Positions 9,820-18,014 of a stretch of 64,000 nucleotides of DNA are shown here, piece by piece. The number at the start of each line of letters is the position of its first letter. Positions within the stretch are counted from its first letter, which is position 1. Below the pieces are notes generated by a model, which saw only the letters and a list, made by a program, of their open reading frames with translations, ran no database searches and was not told the DNA's origin. Source of the stretch: JAWKZG01 sp041396125 (GTDB lineage: Bacteria > Pseudomonadota > Gammaproteobacteria > Competibacterales > Competibacteraceae); the NCBI GenBank assembly GCA_041396125.1, contig JAWKZG010000002.1, forward strand, positions 186,001 through 250,000, read 5' to 3'. The translations under genes were made by a program, and so were the position numbers.

Positions 9820-11732
9820 TTACTGCCCGCGAGTGCGCCAGTAATCAATCAGCCGGATGTAGTTGCTGCTGACTTCCTCGATTAAGCCGGCGTCGTTCAA
9901 CTGGCCCTGAAACCAGCGGCGACTGGGCGCGGCAAAAATGGTCCGGCCGACGGTAAAACCTTTGACCAGAGGGAATCGGGCACAGTCGCGAAAGCCCTGT
10001 CGCAATTCAGCATCCGGCGCATCCAGGCCGAGTAATACAATACCGCGACAGTGCGGGGCGCGTTGTTGGATCAGTCCGCTTAGCGTATCCCATACAACGG
10101 GTGACTGCGGTGCCAGTTTCCACCAGTCAGGATAGATAGCCAGATGGTAGAACCGCTCAATAGCCCGTGCCAGTGTTGTCTCGTCCTGGGGCATGGTGGC
10201 GGGCGGTATGATCTCCAGCAGCAGTTCATGGCCGCTCACGCAGCAGGCCTGATAGAGCTCTCTGATCTGCCGCTCTTGTGCCAATCGTAGCTCGGGCGCA
10301 TCATCAGGATGATAAGACAGCAGGCATTTAACAACATGTTCGCGTGGCCAGGTGCGCAGTCTTGAGCCAATACTGCGGCCACCTTCCAGCTCCAGCGGCC
10401 GTGAGCCGGGCACTTCCACCGGGCGTCCGATCCACCAGCCGCGCCCGGTGACAGCATTGAGTGCCGCCTGGCCATAGGTATCATCCAACAGTACCCCGGC
10501 CTGACCTCGCAACCCGGCCTGTTGCGCGCCTTGCTCGGCAGCGCGCAAGAGCAAATTTTTCAAAGCTGGAATGTGTTCTTCACTAACCCCGGCAGCCTGT
10601 GCCATAGCGAGAAACTGGCGTCGATGATCCAGCGCCAGCACACACAATTCAGGCCAGTTGCGCGGATAGCGGGTGGTGACCCGGTGCAGATAGTTGAGGC
10701 GTTGATCCTGCTCGGGGCGGGCGATGTTCTGTGCCCGACTGAGGTAATCGTCAGTTCTTCGGCGCTTGGCATGGCCGGTGCACAGCCGTGTCGCGAGACC
10801 ACCAATGCGCCGCAGGCATTGGCATAAGTCAGGGCCTTGACATAGCCCTCGTCACGCAGCCAGCCGCGCAGGAAGCCGGCCATAAAGGCATCGCCGGCAC
10901 CCAGCACATTGAGCACCTCGACCTTGACGCCTTTTACCGTAATGCCCTGATCCAGTTGCTCGGGAATCACATCGGTAAAGACCGTGGCACCATAGGGACC
11001 GCGTTTCAGGACGATAACCGCATCACTGAGCGAGCGGATTGTGCGCAGGGCTTGCAGTGTATCGGTGCTGCCGCCGGCAATATGGATTTCTTCCTCAGTG
11101 CCGACAATCAGGTCAAATAGCGGCAGTAGGGTCTGCAGGTGCCGGCTCACGCCATCGCTGGAGATAAATCGGGTCTCGCCATCGCCGGGACTGGTCAGGC
11201 CCCACAAGACCGGCCGGTAATCGATATCAAAAATGGTCTTGACGCCGTTTCGCCGCGCCATCGTCAGGGCGGTTTTGGCGTTGCGGTAGGTGTGCTCGGT
11301 CGAGCAATGGGTGCCATTGACCAGAAAGGCCTGGCTGGACGCGATAAAATCTTCGTCGGCAGCGTCCACGCTGACCGCCATATCAGCGCAATCCGTGCGC
11401 ACGAAGATCAGCGGAAACGTTTCCTGGTCTTTGATGCCCAGTACCACCATACCGGTCAGCCGCTGCGGATCAGTGCTGATGTGGGAGACATCGACCCCGG
11501 CGCGGGCCAGTTCTTCGCGTACGAAGCGGCCCATGTGCTCATCGCCAACCCGGGTCAGCATAGCTGCGCGCAGGCCCAGAATCGAACAGCCAAAAGCGGT
11601 GTTGGCCGCCGAGCCACCCAGGTATTTGGAGAAACTCGACATGTCTTCCAGTCGGCTGCCGATCTGGTCGCCATAAAAATCCACGGCTGCCCGGCCCATG
11701 CAGATGATGTCGTATTTACGCTCGGTAGTCAT
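9820..11732 (-). CDS. iolC: 5-dehydro-2-deoxygluconokinase fused to DUF2090 domain (frameshifted)
   Basis: N-terminal half: PfkB-family kinase that phosphorylates 2-deoxy-5-keto-gluconate (CMGRAAVDFYG, GGSAANTAFG, and NVLGAGDAFMAGFLRG with the catalytic Asp). C-terminal half: DUF2090, an aldolase-like TIM barrel (CVLALDHRRQFLAMAQ, VVWDTLSGL, GFTVGRTIF). This fusion is the common IolC form of many proteobacteria, and the second domain may act as the downstream aldolase. The start is set at the ATG giving MTTERKYDIICMG, behind AGGA. The frame breaks at about 10750-10752, between EELT and DYLSRAQ, where one G seems missing. The repaired protein is about 637 residues. Confidence 0.93.
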
Positions 11733-11776
11733 GCCGATGTCCTGCAGAAATCTGTTACAAAAAAGCGCATTGCGTT

Positions 11777-12904
11777 TTAACAGTCCGCCACGCTGACCCA
11801 ATGCCCGGCAGCATGCGAACGCTCGATGGCATCAAGCACCCGGTTAACTTCGTAGGCGGCACGAAAATCGGGCCATAAGGGTTTGTCAGCAGCGATGCCT
11901 TCGAGTAAATCGCGGATTTCACAGGCTTTCATGTCGTTATATCCCAGACCATGACCGGGTGCCGGGGAAAAGTTCAGGTAGTCGGGGTGCGTCGGACCCA
12001 TCAGCACAGTTCTGAATCCTTGTCGGTTGGCTGCGTCCCGGGCGCTGAACAGTTGTAGCTCACTGAGGCGTTCCTGATCAAAGATCAGGCTGCCCTGGGT
12101 GCCATTGATCTCGTACCACAAGCCGTTCTTGCGTCCCCAGGCGACCCGGCTGGATTCCAGCGTGCCGGTTGCGCCGTTGGCGAAGCGCACCATACAGTGC
12201 ACCTGATCGTCATTTTCAACAGTGCCAAAACCCGAACCGTCAGCCAGGGGGCGTTGTTTATAAACGGTTTGTAGATCGCCGTTAACTTCGGCAATCTCGC
12301 CGACCAGATATTGCGCCATATTGATAATATGCGAGCCCATATCGCCCAGTGCTCCGGAACCGGCAAACTCGCGTTGCAGGCGCCAGCTGAACGGCCGGGC
12401 CGGATCAGCCAAATAATCCTCGTTGAAGGTACCGCGAAAATGCAGCACCTGGCCGATTTCGCCGCTGGCGATGATTTCTTTGGCCAGTTGCGAAGCCGGG
12501 TTTTTCATGTAATTGAAGCCGACCAGGGTTTTGACGCTGGCCCGCTCGGCGGCCTGGGTCATCTCCAGCGCGTCTGCGGCATTCAGCGCCAGGGGTTTTT
12601 CGGCATAGACGTGTTTGCCAGCGGCAATAGCCGCCAGCGCCATGTCTTTGTGCAGATAATTGGGTGAACAGATATCGACAATATCAACGGCGGGATCATT
12701 GACCAGCTGACGCCAGTCATCGGTCGCCCGCCTGAAACCAAGCAGTTGCGCCTGCTGTTGCGCCAGTTCCAGGTTGATATCGGCGACCAGTTCACAAACC
12801 GGCCGGGCGGTTAATGGAAACACCGTACCGACCATTTGCAGGGCAATCGCATGTGCCTTGCCCATATAGCCGGTGCCAATCAGTCCGATGCGTAATGTTT
12901 GCAC
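11777..12904 (-). CDS. Gfo/Idh/MocA-family dehydrogenase (inositol-locus type)
   Basis: NAD(P)-dependent sugar or cyclitol oxidoreductase. The N-terminal Rossmann fold has GLIGTGYMGKAHA and the family motif AEKPLAL. Further on are GSGALGDMGSHIINMAQYL and the C-terminal GYNDMKACEIRDLLEGI. A GTG start at 12902-12904 puts the nucleotide-binding motif at the N-terminus (375 residues); the longer open frame adds an unlikely basic extension overlapping the ABC gene. Its place between an ABC importer and iolC suggests that it oxidises an inositol isomer or a derivative, possibly replacing IolG. The exact substrate cannot be read from sequence. Confidence 0.85.
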   Translation of the reverse strand: MQTLRIGLIGTGYMGKAHAIALQMVGTVFPLTARPVCELVADINLELAQQQAQLLGFRRATDDWRQLVNDPAVDIVDICSPNYLHKDMALAAIAAGKHVYAEKPLALNAADALEMTQAAERASVKTLVGFNYMKNPASQLAKEIIASGEIGQVLHFRGTFNEDYLADPARPFSWRLQREFAGSGALGDMGSHIINMAQYLVGEIAEVNGDLQTVYKQRPLADGSGFGTVENDDQVHCMVRFANGATGTLESSRVAWGRKNGLWYEINGTQGSLIFDQERLSELQLFSARDAANRQGFRTVLMGPTHPDYLNFSPAPGHGLGYNDMKACEIRDLLEGIAADKPLWPDFRAAYEVNRVLDAIERSHAAGHWVSVADC

Positions 12905-12980
12905 TGTATGAATGCTCGCGCTAAGAATGAAATTTGCGGGTCGGCCGGTGCCTGCCCAGTATCTGGCCGATGTCTGGAAT

Positions 12981-13787
12981 TCAGACCGTTGCCACTTCGT
13001 CGCCAAGCTCGGCGGATAAATCCTCCAGTGTCTTGCCGCCCGCCATCATATTCTGCAGAGCGTCCATATCTATCTCGCCTTTGGCGTAGGTGCCGAGTGT
13101 TTGACCGCGGTTGAGTACCGTAAATTTATCGCCTACAGCATAGGCATGGCGCACATTATGCGTGATGAAAATCACCCCCAGACCGCGTTTACGCACCAGA
13201 TTGGTGTATTTCAGTACCATAGTGGTCTGGGCGACGCCCAGCGCCGAGGTGGGTTCATCCAGGATTAACAGCTTGGCCCCGAAATACACCGCCCGGGCAA
13301 TGGCCAGTGACTGGCGTTCACCGCCCGAAAGCGTGCCGGTAGACTGTTCCGGTTCGCGCACGTCAATGCCAATTTTTTTCATTTCTTCCTTGGCGATTGC
13401 ATTGGCGCGCTCCAGATCAAAGCGCCGAAATGGCCAGATACCCTTGGTGATTTCCCGTCCCATAAAAAAATTTCGGGTGACTGACATCAGCGGGATCATC
13501 GCCAGATCCTGATAAACCGTGGCAATACCGGCATCCAGAGCATCGCGCGGTGAGTTGAAGGAAACCCGTTTCCCCTCGACATGAATCTCGCCGGTAGTGG
13601 GTTTGTGCACCCCTGCCAGTGTTTTGATCAGGGTCGATTTACCGGCCCCGTTATCGCCCAGCAGGCAATGGACTTCACCGCTGTTGACTTGTAGCGAGAT
13701 ACCGCTGAGCGCAATGACCGAGCCAAAATGCTTGGTGACATTGCGGACATCAATCAGAGGTACGTCGGATGTACTTTGAGTTGCCAT
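12981..13787 (-). CDS. Sugar ABC transporter ATP-binding protein (single-domain, FrcA-like)
   Basis: ATPase of a CUT2-type sugar importer. Walker A GDNGAGKST, Q-loop VYQDLAMIP, signature LSGGERQ, Walker B LLILDEPTSAL and switch His in FITHN are all present. At 268 residues it holds one nucleotide-binding domain, like FrcA, not the tandem domain of RbsA. The ATG chosen (MATQSTSDV) lies 1 bp after the permease stop, so translation is probably coupled. The neighbouring dehydrogenase and iolB/iolC suggest uptake of inositol or a related polyol. Confidence 0.93.
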   Translation of the reverse strand: MATQSTSDVPLIDVRNVTKHFGSVIALSGISLQVNSGEVHCLLGDNGAGKSTLIKTLAGVHKPTTGEIHVEGKRVSFNSPRDALDAGIATVYQDLAMIPLMSVTRNFFMGREITKGIWPFRRFDLERANAIAKEEMKKIGIDVREPEQSTGTLSGGERQSLAIARAVYFGAKLLILDEPTSALGVAQTTMVLKYTNLVRKRGLGVIFITHNVRHAYAVGDKFTVLNRGQTLGTYAKGEIDMDALQNMMAGGKTLEDLSAELGDEVATV

Positions 13788-13788
13788 C

Positions 13789-14913
13789 TCAGCGCCCTCC
13801 CATCGCTTTGCGGCGAATGAAATTATTGAACAGCACGGCAACCAGCAGCATGGCGCCAAGAAAGATCTTGAACATGTCCTGATCGATATCGGTATAGGTA
13901 ATGCCAATCGAGACCATACCGAAAATAATAGCGCCGAAAAAAGCGCCTACCGCGCTGCCGTATCCGCCAGTCAGCAGGCAGCCACCGATAACAGCAGCAA
14001 TAATCGCCTCAAATTCTTTCAACAGGCCGCGAGAGGCATCGGTAGAGCCGAAGTCCAGCGCGTTCATGACCCCGACCAGGGTGGCGGCGCAGGCCGTGGT
14101 GCAGAACATGATGATCTTCACCCGTGCGACCGGAACCCCGACATTGCGGGCTGCCACGGCATCACCACCGGCAGCGAAGATCCAGTTGCCAAAGCGGGTT
14201 TTGAGCAACACCCAGGTGGCCAGCACAGTCAGCAGCACAAACCAGATAATTTCGACGGGAATGCCTTGCACCTTGGGCAGGCCGGATTTGAACGTGTCAA
14301 TCAGGCCCCATTCGGCAAAGGTGACGAAAGCGCCTTCAAACGCATTGCCGGACAGATAGTCCAGTAGCCAATGGTCGCCTGCAGCATCCTGAATACCGCG
14401 CAATTGTGTATTGCCGCCAGTGGCCCATTTCAGACCGATCAGTGTTGCACCACGCAGAATGAATAAAAACGCCAGGGTGACAATAAATGAGGGCAGGTGA
14501 GTGCGCAGTACAATCGTTCCGCTAATGATGCCGACAGCAATGGCAAAACCAAAAGCCATCAGCAGTGCCAGTTCCAGCGACCACCCCCAGACGACCAGCG
14601 GAATGCCGACCATCATGCCGCCAAAAGCAATCATGGAACCGACCCCCAGATCGAATTCACCGGCAATCATCAGCAGGGCGGCGGCAATGGCTAGGATGCC
14701 CAGCTGTGCTGCCGGCTCCAGGAAGCTGATCATGCCGCCGAGGGTGAACATCTGCTCACGGGCGTAAAACAGAAAAAACAGGGTAACGAGTACTGTGCCA
14801 GCCATTGCTCCGAGCTCAGGACGGCGCAGGATTTTGATATACCAGGGTATTTTTATCAGGCGTTCATCGGCTGCCGGCGCAGCGCTTGCCGTTGATGCAG
14901 TCGTCTCAGACAT
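13789..14913 (-). CDS. Sugar ABC transporter permease (FrcC/RbsC type)
   Basis: Integral membrane subunit of the importer, 374 residues with about ten hydrophobic segments after a polar N-terminus. The family motif region is near AARNVGVPVARVKIIMF, followed by VIGGCLLTGGYGSAVGAFFGAII, typical of CUT2 permeases. It is the first gene of the minus-strand inositol run. No periplasmic substrate-binding protein gene lies beside it, which is unusual: the 450 bp upstream are non-coding. Confidence 0.93.
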   Translation of the reverse strand: MSETTASTASAAPAADERLIKIPWYIKILRRPELGAMAGTVLVTLFFLFYAREQMFTLGGMISFLEPAAQLGILAIAAALLMIAGEFDLGVGSMIAFGGMMVGIPLVVWGWSLELALLMAFGFAIAVGIISGTIVLRTHLPSFIVTLAFLFILRGATLIGLKWATGGNTQLRGIQDAAGDHWLLDYLSGNAFEGAFVTFAEWGLIDTFKSGLPKVQGIPVEIIWFVLLTVLATWVLLKTRFGNWIFAAGGDAVAARNVGVPVARVKIIMFCTTACAATLVGVMNALDFGSTDASRGLLKEFEAIIAAVIGGCLLTGGYGSAVGAFFGAIIFGMVSIGITYTDIDQDMFKIFLGAMLLVAVLFNNFIRRKAMGGR

Positions 14914-15230
14914 AATGCCACCCCGAAAAAGCCAGTTTCACCATGTTTGCGGTTGCCGTACCGGGCAGGGCGGTTTGGATATTGCACAACATGACTTTCC
15001 TCTCTGGTTGAGGCCGGCCTTTTGATTAATACCTGATACCGGCCTGTATCGTTGTTAGTGTTTGCTCGTCTGCGTAGCTGACAGATGTGTAATTTGCAGT
15101 TTATAGAATTTTTATTTCATGTCAATTTTTAATGAAATATATTGTTTAAAATAGAAATTTATCTGGCAATCTGGAATGAGAATAGAGACCCGAAGCTAAA
15201 ATCCGACGACAGCAGTAAAGAGGACAGAAA
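14914..15230. other. Non-coding region upstream of the inositol/ABC operon
   Basis: No convincing gene here. The part nearest the permease has a GC-rich inverted repeat (15011-15017 with 15039-15045) that could fold in the mRNA leader. From about 15090 to 15160 the sequence becomes AT-rich and holds the inverted repeat listed at 15113-15139. The promoter of the minus-strand operon is expected in this stretch. Confidence 0.6.
15113..15139. promoter_or_regulatory. Inverted repeat, candidate operator
   Basis: Perfect 8-bp arms TATTTCAT (15113-15120) and ATGAAATA (15132-15139), 11 bp apart, in the AT-rich region upstream of the inositol/ABC operon. The size and position fit a dimeric repressor site, for example of an RpiR- or LacI-type regulator. 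No regulator gene is adjacent, so this is an inference. Confidence 0.4.
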
Positions 15231-15282
15231 TGACAACGGCAATGCAGATACAGGCTGCTCTGTATTTGCATTGCCGTTGTCA
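15231..15282 (-). terminator. Long hairpin downstream of iorA
   Basis: Arms 15231-15253 and 15260-15282 pair over 23 bp with one G-T mismatch and a 6-base loop. On the minus strand the hairpin lies about 80 bp after the iorA stop and is followed by a pyrimidine-rich, T-containing tract, so it probably ends that transcript. The stem is unusually long for a simple terminator. Confidence 0.65.
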
Positions 15283-15364
15283 CAGCCAGAGAGTAAACCG
15301 GTGGGTGCAGTCGATTGGTGCAGCCATTGGGCTGCACGGACAAGTGCGTTATGACAGGCGTGGT

Positions 15365-17479
15365 TTATGCGCTTTGCAATTTGCCGATAAGGGCACGCCG
15401 AAAGCGATCCAGCCAGCGCTCCCAGGGTTTGGGATTCTGGATGATTTCGGCTCGATAGAAGGACGGGCAGAGGGCCGCAGCGTCCGCTACTTCACCACAC
15501 AGTCCGCAGCCCACACAGCCGTTATTGACATGGGCTATCGGATCGGTACGCAGTGGGTCGGGATTGGGTTTAATGGTCAGCGACGGACAGCCAGACAAAC
15601 GGATACAGGAATGATCGCCGGTACAGGTCTCTGCATCAACACCAACGCGGGTCCGGATGACGCGTTGACCCGCTGCGAGGCGTTGTCGCAGTAGCGGACG
15701 CAGACGGCGCTGGCGGGCCAGTTGGCATTCACTTTCGGCAATGATGACCTTCAGGCCGCCCTGTTTGCTGCGCATAGCTTCTTCCAGTGTTTTCATCATT
15801 GCGCCGACCTGATAGGTCGTGACGGTGCGCACCCAGCGCACCCCGAAGCCGCGCAATGCCTGCTGGATACTTTGCGTCTGGGCAGGCGTGGTCGAGGAGG
15901 GAATGGTCTGCTGACCGGTGGCCGAGGTATAGCCATTGTTCATGACGATCAGCACCGAATCATTATTATTGAAAACGGCGTTTGCCACCCCGGAGGTCAG
16001 CCCGTTATGCCAGAACCCGCCATCCCCCATGACGGTAATGACCCGCTTGTCAAAAACCGGGGCGACGGCGCTGGCGCTGGCCAGTCCAAGACCGTAACCC
16101 AGCACAGAGTTGCCAAGATTAAACGGCGGCAGGGTGGAAAACGTATGGCAGCCGATATCGCTGGCGATATGAATTTTGCCCAGCTCTTTTTCCACCAGCT
16201 TGATGGCACTGAAGACCGGGCGTTCCGGGCAGCCGGTGCAGAAACTGGGCGGGCGCGGCGGGATCGGGCCGGCCAATAAGGTCTTGGCGCGGGCTTTGAG
16301 CTGGTTGACGCGATCCAGCGCGGCGTGCAGCGGCTGATTATCCAGTGCCTGCGGTAATTCCTGCTCGACAAACCGGGTGACACCTTCAAGCATGACTGCG
16401 GCGGTGTACTCGCCAGCCATGGGCAGCACGTCTTTACCATACACGCGGGTGGGCAAATCGGCTTTGCGCAGAATGACATTGAGCGCCTGTTCCAAAAAAT
16501 CAGGCTGGCTTTCCTCAACCATCAGAACGGCTTTTTTAGTGGCGCAAAACCGGGTGACTTCTGCCGGCACCAGCGGGTAGGTTACATTAAGAACGTAAAT
16601 AGGCAGGCGACTGGCACCGAAAACATCTGCCAGTCCGAGCTGTTGCAAGGCTCGTAGCAGCGTATTGTACAGACCGCCCTGGCAGATAATGCCAATATCG
16701 TCGATATCACCAGGCAGGACCTCGTTCAGTTGCTGCTGCTGGATAAACGCCAGTGCGGCGGGCAGGCGCTGTTCGATTTTGTGCTTTTCCTGCGCATAAG
16801 TAGCAGGTGGCAGACAAATCCGGTTGTAATCAAAATCCGGTTCGGACAATAAATTATTGCGTGAAATGGCCGGCTTGATATTGTCCTTGCAGGCAAAACT
16901 GCCGTACAGATGGCAGGCCCGGATACGGTACTCCATCATGACCGGCGTCTGGCTGGCTTCAGACAGTTCGAAAGCTTGCTCGATCAAGCGCACGACATGA
17001 GGCTGATCGGGCCGCGGGTCGAGCAGCCAGATAGCGGATTTCATGGCAAAAGCATGGGTCCGCTCCTGGATGATACTGGCACCTTCGCCGTAGTCCTCAC
17101 CAAGCAGGATCAGCGCACCACCACGAACCCCCGCCGAGGCCAGATTGGAGAGCGCATCCGAGGCCACATTGGTGCCGACTGTGGATTTCCAGACTACCGC
17201 GCCGCGCATCGGATAATTGATGGAAGCACCCAGCATGGCAGCAGCAGCGGCTTCATTGGCGCAGACCTCGAAATGTACACCCAGCTCATCCAGCAGAGGC
17301 CTGGCATCGGCCAGCACATCCATCAGATGCGATACCGGTGCGCCTTGATAGCCGCCGACATAACTTACCCCGGCCTGCAATAAGGCCTTGGTGATCGCCA
17401 GTATGCCCTCACCATGAAAATGCTGGCCCTGGCCGAGCTTGAGCTGCTCAACCTCTTGTGCAAAAGAGCGTTCAGCCAT
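15365..17479 (-). CDS. iorA: Indolepyruvate:ferredoxin oxidoreductase, alpha subunit
   Basis: ThDP- and iron-sulfur-dependent enzyme that oxidatively decarboxylates aryl-pyruvates from aromatic amino acid transamination to aryl-acetyl-CoA. At 704 residues it matches IorA. The N-terminal pyrimidine-binding half has GGYQGAPVSHLMD. The ThDP domain has SFCTGCPERPVF, MGDGGFWHNG and MNNGYTSATGQQ. The C-terminus holds a ferredoxin-like domain with CVGCGLC and a second, degenerate Cys cluster. ATG 17479 follows GGGAGG and overlaps the upstream MaoC-like gene by 8 bp. The partner beta subunit (iorB) is not adjacent. Confidence 0.92.
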   Translation of the reverse strand: MAERSFAQEVEQLKLGQGQHFHGEGILAITKALLQAGVSYVGGYQGAPVSHLMDVLADARPLLDELGVHFEVCANEAAAAAMLGASINYPMRGAVVWKSTVGTNVASDALSNLASAGVRGGALILLGEDYGEGASIIQERTHAFAMKSAIWLLDPRPDQPHVVRLIEQAFELSEASQTPVMMEYRIRACHLYGSFACKDNIKPAISRNNLLSEPDFDYNRICLPPATYAQEKHKIEQRLPAALAFIQQQQLNEVLPGDIDDIGIICQGGLYNTLLRALQQLGLADVFGASRLPIYVLNVTYPLVPAEVTRFCATKKAVLMVEESQPDFLEQALNVILRKADLPTRVYGKDVLPMAGEYTAAVMLEGVTRFVEQELPQALDNQPLHAALDRVNQLKARAKTLLAGPIPPRPPSFCTGCPERPVFSAIKLVEKELGKIHIASDIGCHTFSTLPPFNLGNSVLGYGLGLASASAVAPVFDKRVITVMGDGGFWHNGLTSGVANAVFNNNDSVLIVMNNGYTSATGQQTIPSSTTPAQTQSIQQALRGFGVRWVRTVTTYQVGAMMKTLEEAMRSKQGGLKVIIAESECQLARQRRLRPLLRQRLAAGQRVIRTRVGVDAETCTGDHSCIRLSGCPSLTIKPNPDPLRTDPIAHVNNGCVGCGLCGEVADAAALCPSFYRAEIIQNPKPWERWLDRFRRALIGKLQSA

Positions 17480-17966
17480 GGCTGCCTCCCGCGCTGTTCT
17501 CCGTATTGTCGCCTGAACTGGTCGGCGTTGGCCGACGGCGGACAAAGTCCGTGCATTCCAGCGTCATGATGAGCTCCTGATTCTGGTTGTAAGCCTCATG
17601 GCGGAAGATCACGATGCCGCGATCCGGTTTGGATTGCGAGGCGCGTAAACTCAGTATTTCCGTCTCAACATGCAGACTATCGCCTGGTCGCAGCGGTTTC
17701 ATCCAGCGCAGCTTATCCAGCCCTGGCGAGCCGAAACTTTCCCAGTTATTAAGCCGGAACCACTGTCCAAAACTCAGACACAGGGTATACAGGCCCGGTG
17801 CCAGCAGGCCGCCAAAGACCGTTTGCTTGGCCAATTCCGGGTCGGTGTGAAAACTCTGCGGATCGTACAGCCGGGCAAAGGCGATGATCTCGCTTTCGTC
17901 GACATGGATAGCCTCGCTGCGAAAGCGTTGCCCAAGTGTTAAGTCATCAAAATAATAACGTGACAT
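17472..17966 (-). CDS. MaoC-like (R)-hydratase/dehydratase
   Basis: Hot-dog-fold protein of 164 residues with the MaoC hydratase motif region FARLYDPQSFHTD (Asp and His expected catalytic) and GGLLAPGLYTLCL. Such proteins hydrate enoyl-CoA esters. It overlaps iorA by 8 bp and so is translated with it, suggesting a role on CoA esters arising from the IorA reaction. The last 25 residues are Ser/Gly/Asn-rich and probably unstructured. Confidence 0.85.
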   Translation of the reverse strand: MSRYYFDDLTLGQRFRSEAIHVDESEIIAFARLYDPQSFHTDPELAKQTVFGGLLAPGLYTLCLSFGQWFRLNNWESFGSPGLDKLRWMKPLRPGDSLHVETEILSLRASQSKPDRGIVIFRHEAYNQNQELIMTLECTDFVRRRPTPTSSGDNTENSAGGSHG

Positions 17967-18014
17967 AACAGTGTCCTGGGCTAAGGCACGGGTGATATTG
18001 CACTCGGTTTTCGT

